Source: Amoebophrya sp. A120
Lineage: Eukaryota; Sar; Dinophyceae; Syndiniales; Amoebophryaceae
NCBI GenBank assembly: GCA_905178155.1
Contig: CAJINV010000001.1
Location: forward strand, 13,475,349-13,539,348
DNA: 64,000 nucleotides
Direction of reading: 5' to 3'
Under the pieces are notes generated by a model, which was not told the origin of the DNA, made no database searches, and was given only the letters and a program-made list of their open reading frames with translations. The position numbers were made by a program, and so were the translations under genes. Below are positions 63,109 to 64,000 of the stretch, piece by piece (position 1 is the stretch's first letter; each line of letters opens with the position of its first letter).

Positions 63109-63695
63109 CTGTGAGGTTTTGGGGTTGAGCAGGATCTTGAATGTCTTTACTCTTAATGCGCATTGCGACGCTCTCTGTTTGCTATAATTCTTTTCTTTTC
63201 GTCGCTACAATGTATGTGAGGCCGCAGTGAAGTGGCACTACTTAAGCAGCGAGGCACTATCTAAGCGAGGCACTACTTAGGCGAGGCACTACCTAGGCGA
63301 GGCACTACTTAGGCGAGGCGCTACTTCAGAGAGGCACTACCTAGGCGAGGCACCACTCTGGCGAATTGTATTTGAGCGCGGTCGCGGTGTAAGTACCTAA
63401 GCGAGACACTACTTAAACCTAGGCGACGCACTACTTAACTGAGGCACTATTTAATACTTGAGCGCAGCACTAGCACCACTTAAGCGAGGCACTACCTCAG
63501 TAAAGCACTAATTAGGCGAAGTAGTACTACTTAAGCGAGGCACTACCTCAGCAAAGCACTACCTAAGCAAAGTAGCACTACTTAAGCGAGGCACTACCTC
63601 AGCAAAGCACTACTTAAGCGAAGTAGCACTACTTAAGCGAAGCACCTGGGCGACAAGCGAACCACGCAAGCAGAGGCACTGACTTGAGCCACGCT
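63109..63695. repeat. Degenerate GCGAGGCACTACTTA repeats, upstream Brr2 intron
   Basis: From about 63225 units of roughly 15-17 bp (GCGAGGCACTACTTAA, GCAAAGCACTACCTAA and variants) recur irregularly. They lie upstream of the Brr2 acceptor, so most likely within an intron whose donor is outside the window. Confidence 0.8.
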
Positions 63696-64000
63696 CTTAA
63701 GCGAAGCACTTAAGCGAAGCACTTAAGCGAAGCACTTAAGCGAAGCACTTAAGCGAAGCACTGAAGCGAAGCACTTAAGCGAAGCACTTAAGCGAAGCAC
63801 TTAAGCGAAGCACTTAAGCGAAGCACTTAAGCGAAGCACTTAAGCGAAGCACTTAAGCGAAGCACTGAAGCGAAGCACTTAAGCGAAACGCTTAAGCGAA
63901 AGGCTTAAGCGAAAGACGTAAGCGAAAGACGTAAGCGAAAGACGTAAGCGAAAGACGTAAGCGAAAGACGTAAGCGAAAGACGTAAGCGAAAGACGTAAG
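63696..64000. repeat. 13-bp minisatellite running off the right edge
   Basis: About 23 head-to-tail 13-bp units, first TTAAGCGAAGCAC (63696 to about 63885), then changing stepwise to TAAGCGAAAGACG from about 63900 to the end. The two halves differ by few bases, so one array evolved into the other. No coding frame is supported. Confidence 0.95.

Noticed and set aside
63225-64000. CRISPR array
   Set aside because: Units are head-to-tail 13-17 bp without unique spacers, in a eukaryotic gene context.
63109-64000. Additional Brr2 exon within the right-edge repeats
   Set aside because: No frame resembling the helicase upstream of the acceptor at 63109; only repeats are present.

Overview
The window reads as nuclear DNA of a compact dinoflagellate-lineage alveolate. 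An Amoebophrya-like syndinean is my best guess; this is inference, not proof. Three observations support it: every credible gene lies on the minus strand; a perfect 22-nt copy of the dinoflagellate spliced leader is fossilised upstream of one gene (28393-28414); and six genes are cut by introner-like mobile introns. Coding DNA is GC-rich, and the gaps between genes (0.3-2.4 kb) are AT-rich and nearly featureless.

Layout from left to right, all minus strand. A long uninterrupted WD40 protein runs off the left edge. Next come a degenerate trypsin-like secreted protein with two introners (5.6-8.7 kb), a K/G/Y-rich protein with one introner (10.2-13.6), the first copy (A) of a paralogous pair (14.7-17.6), two unrecognised proteins (18.7-22.0), an all-helical protein with two introners (24.4-26.7), a DUF4386-type membrane protein carrying the spliced-leader relict (27.5-28.3), a poorly resolved P/S-rich gene (29.2-30.5) and a multi-pass membrane protein with one introner (31.2-34.6). 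Then follow a 2OG-Fe(II) oxygenase-like protein (35.1-37.5), an EGF-like single-pass protein (38.1-38.6), a possible small secreted protein (38.9-39.2), the second paralogue (B, 40.7-45.5), a beta-helix-like protein (46.9-49.3), U1-C (49.9-50.6), a 1729-residue Cys-rich receptor-like protein with two introners (51.3-57.9), and the C-terminal half of the U5 helicase Brr2 with one introner (58.7-63.1). The right edge is a 13-bp minisatellite inside or beside a Brr2 intron.

The strongest result is a set of nine introner elements of 213-344 bp. Each starts TAT and ends ATA with matching inverted termini, is flanked by a 5-bp target duplication, and sits inside an open reading frame. Removing the element plus one duplication copy restores the frame in all nine cases and gives gene lengths exactly divisible by three. 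None of these borders offers GT-AG, whereas almost all ordinary introns I could place by exon phase do. Two element families occur in both orientations relative to the host gene. Two proteins of the spliceosome itself, U1-C and Brr2, lie in the same window.

All gene models were made by reading frames, splice phases and motifs by eye. No searches were run, and family names rest on recognised motifs.
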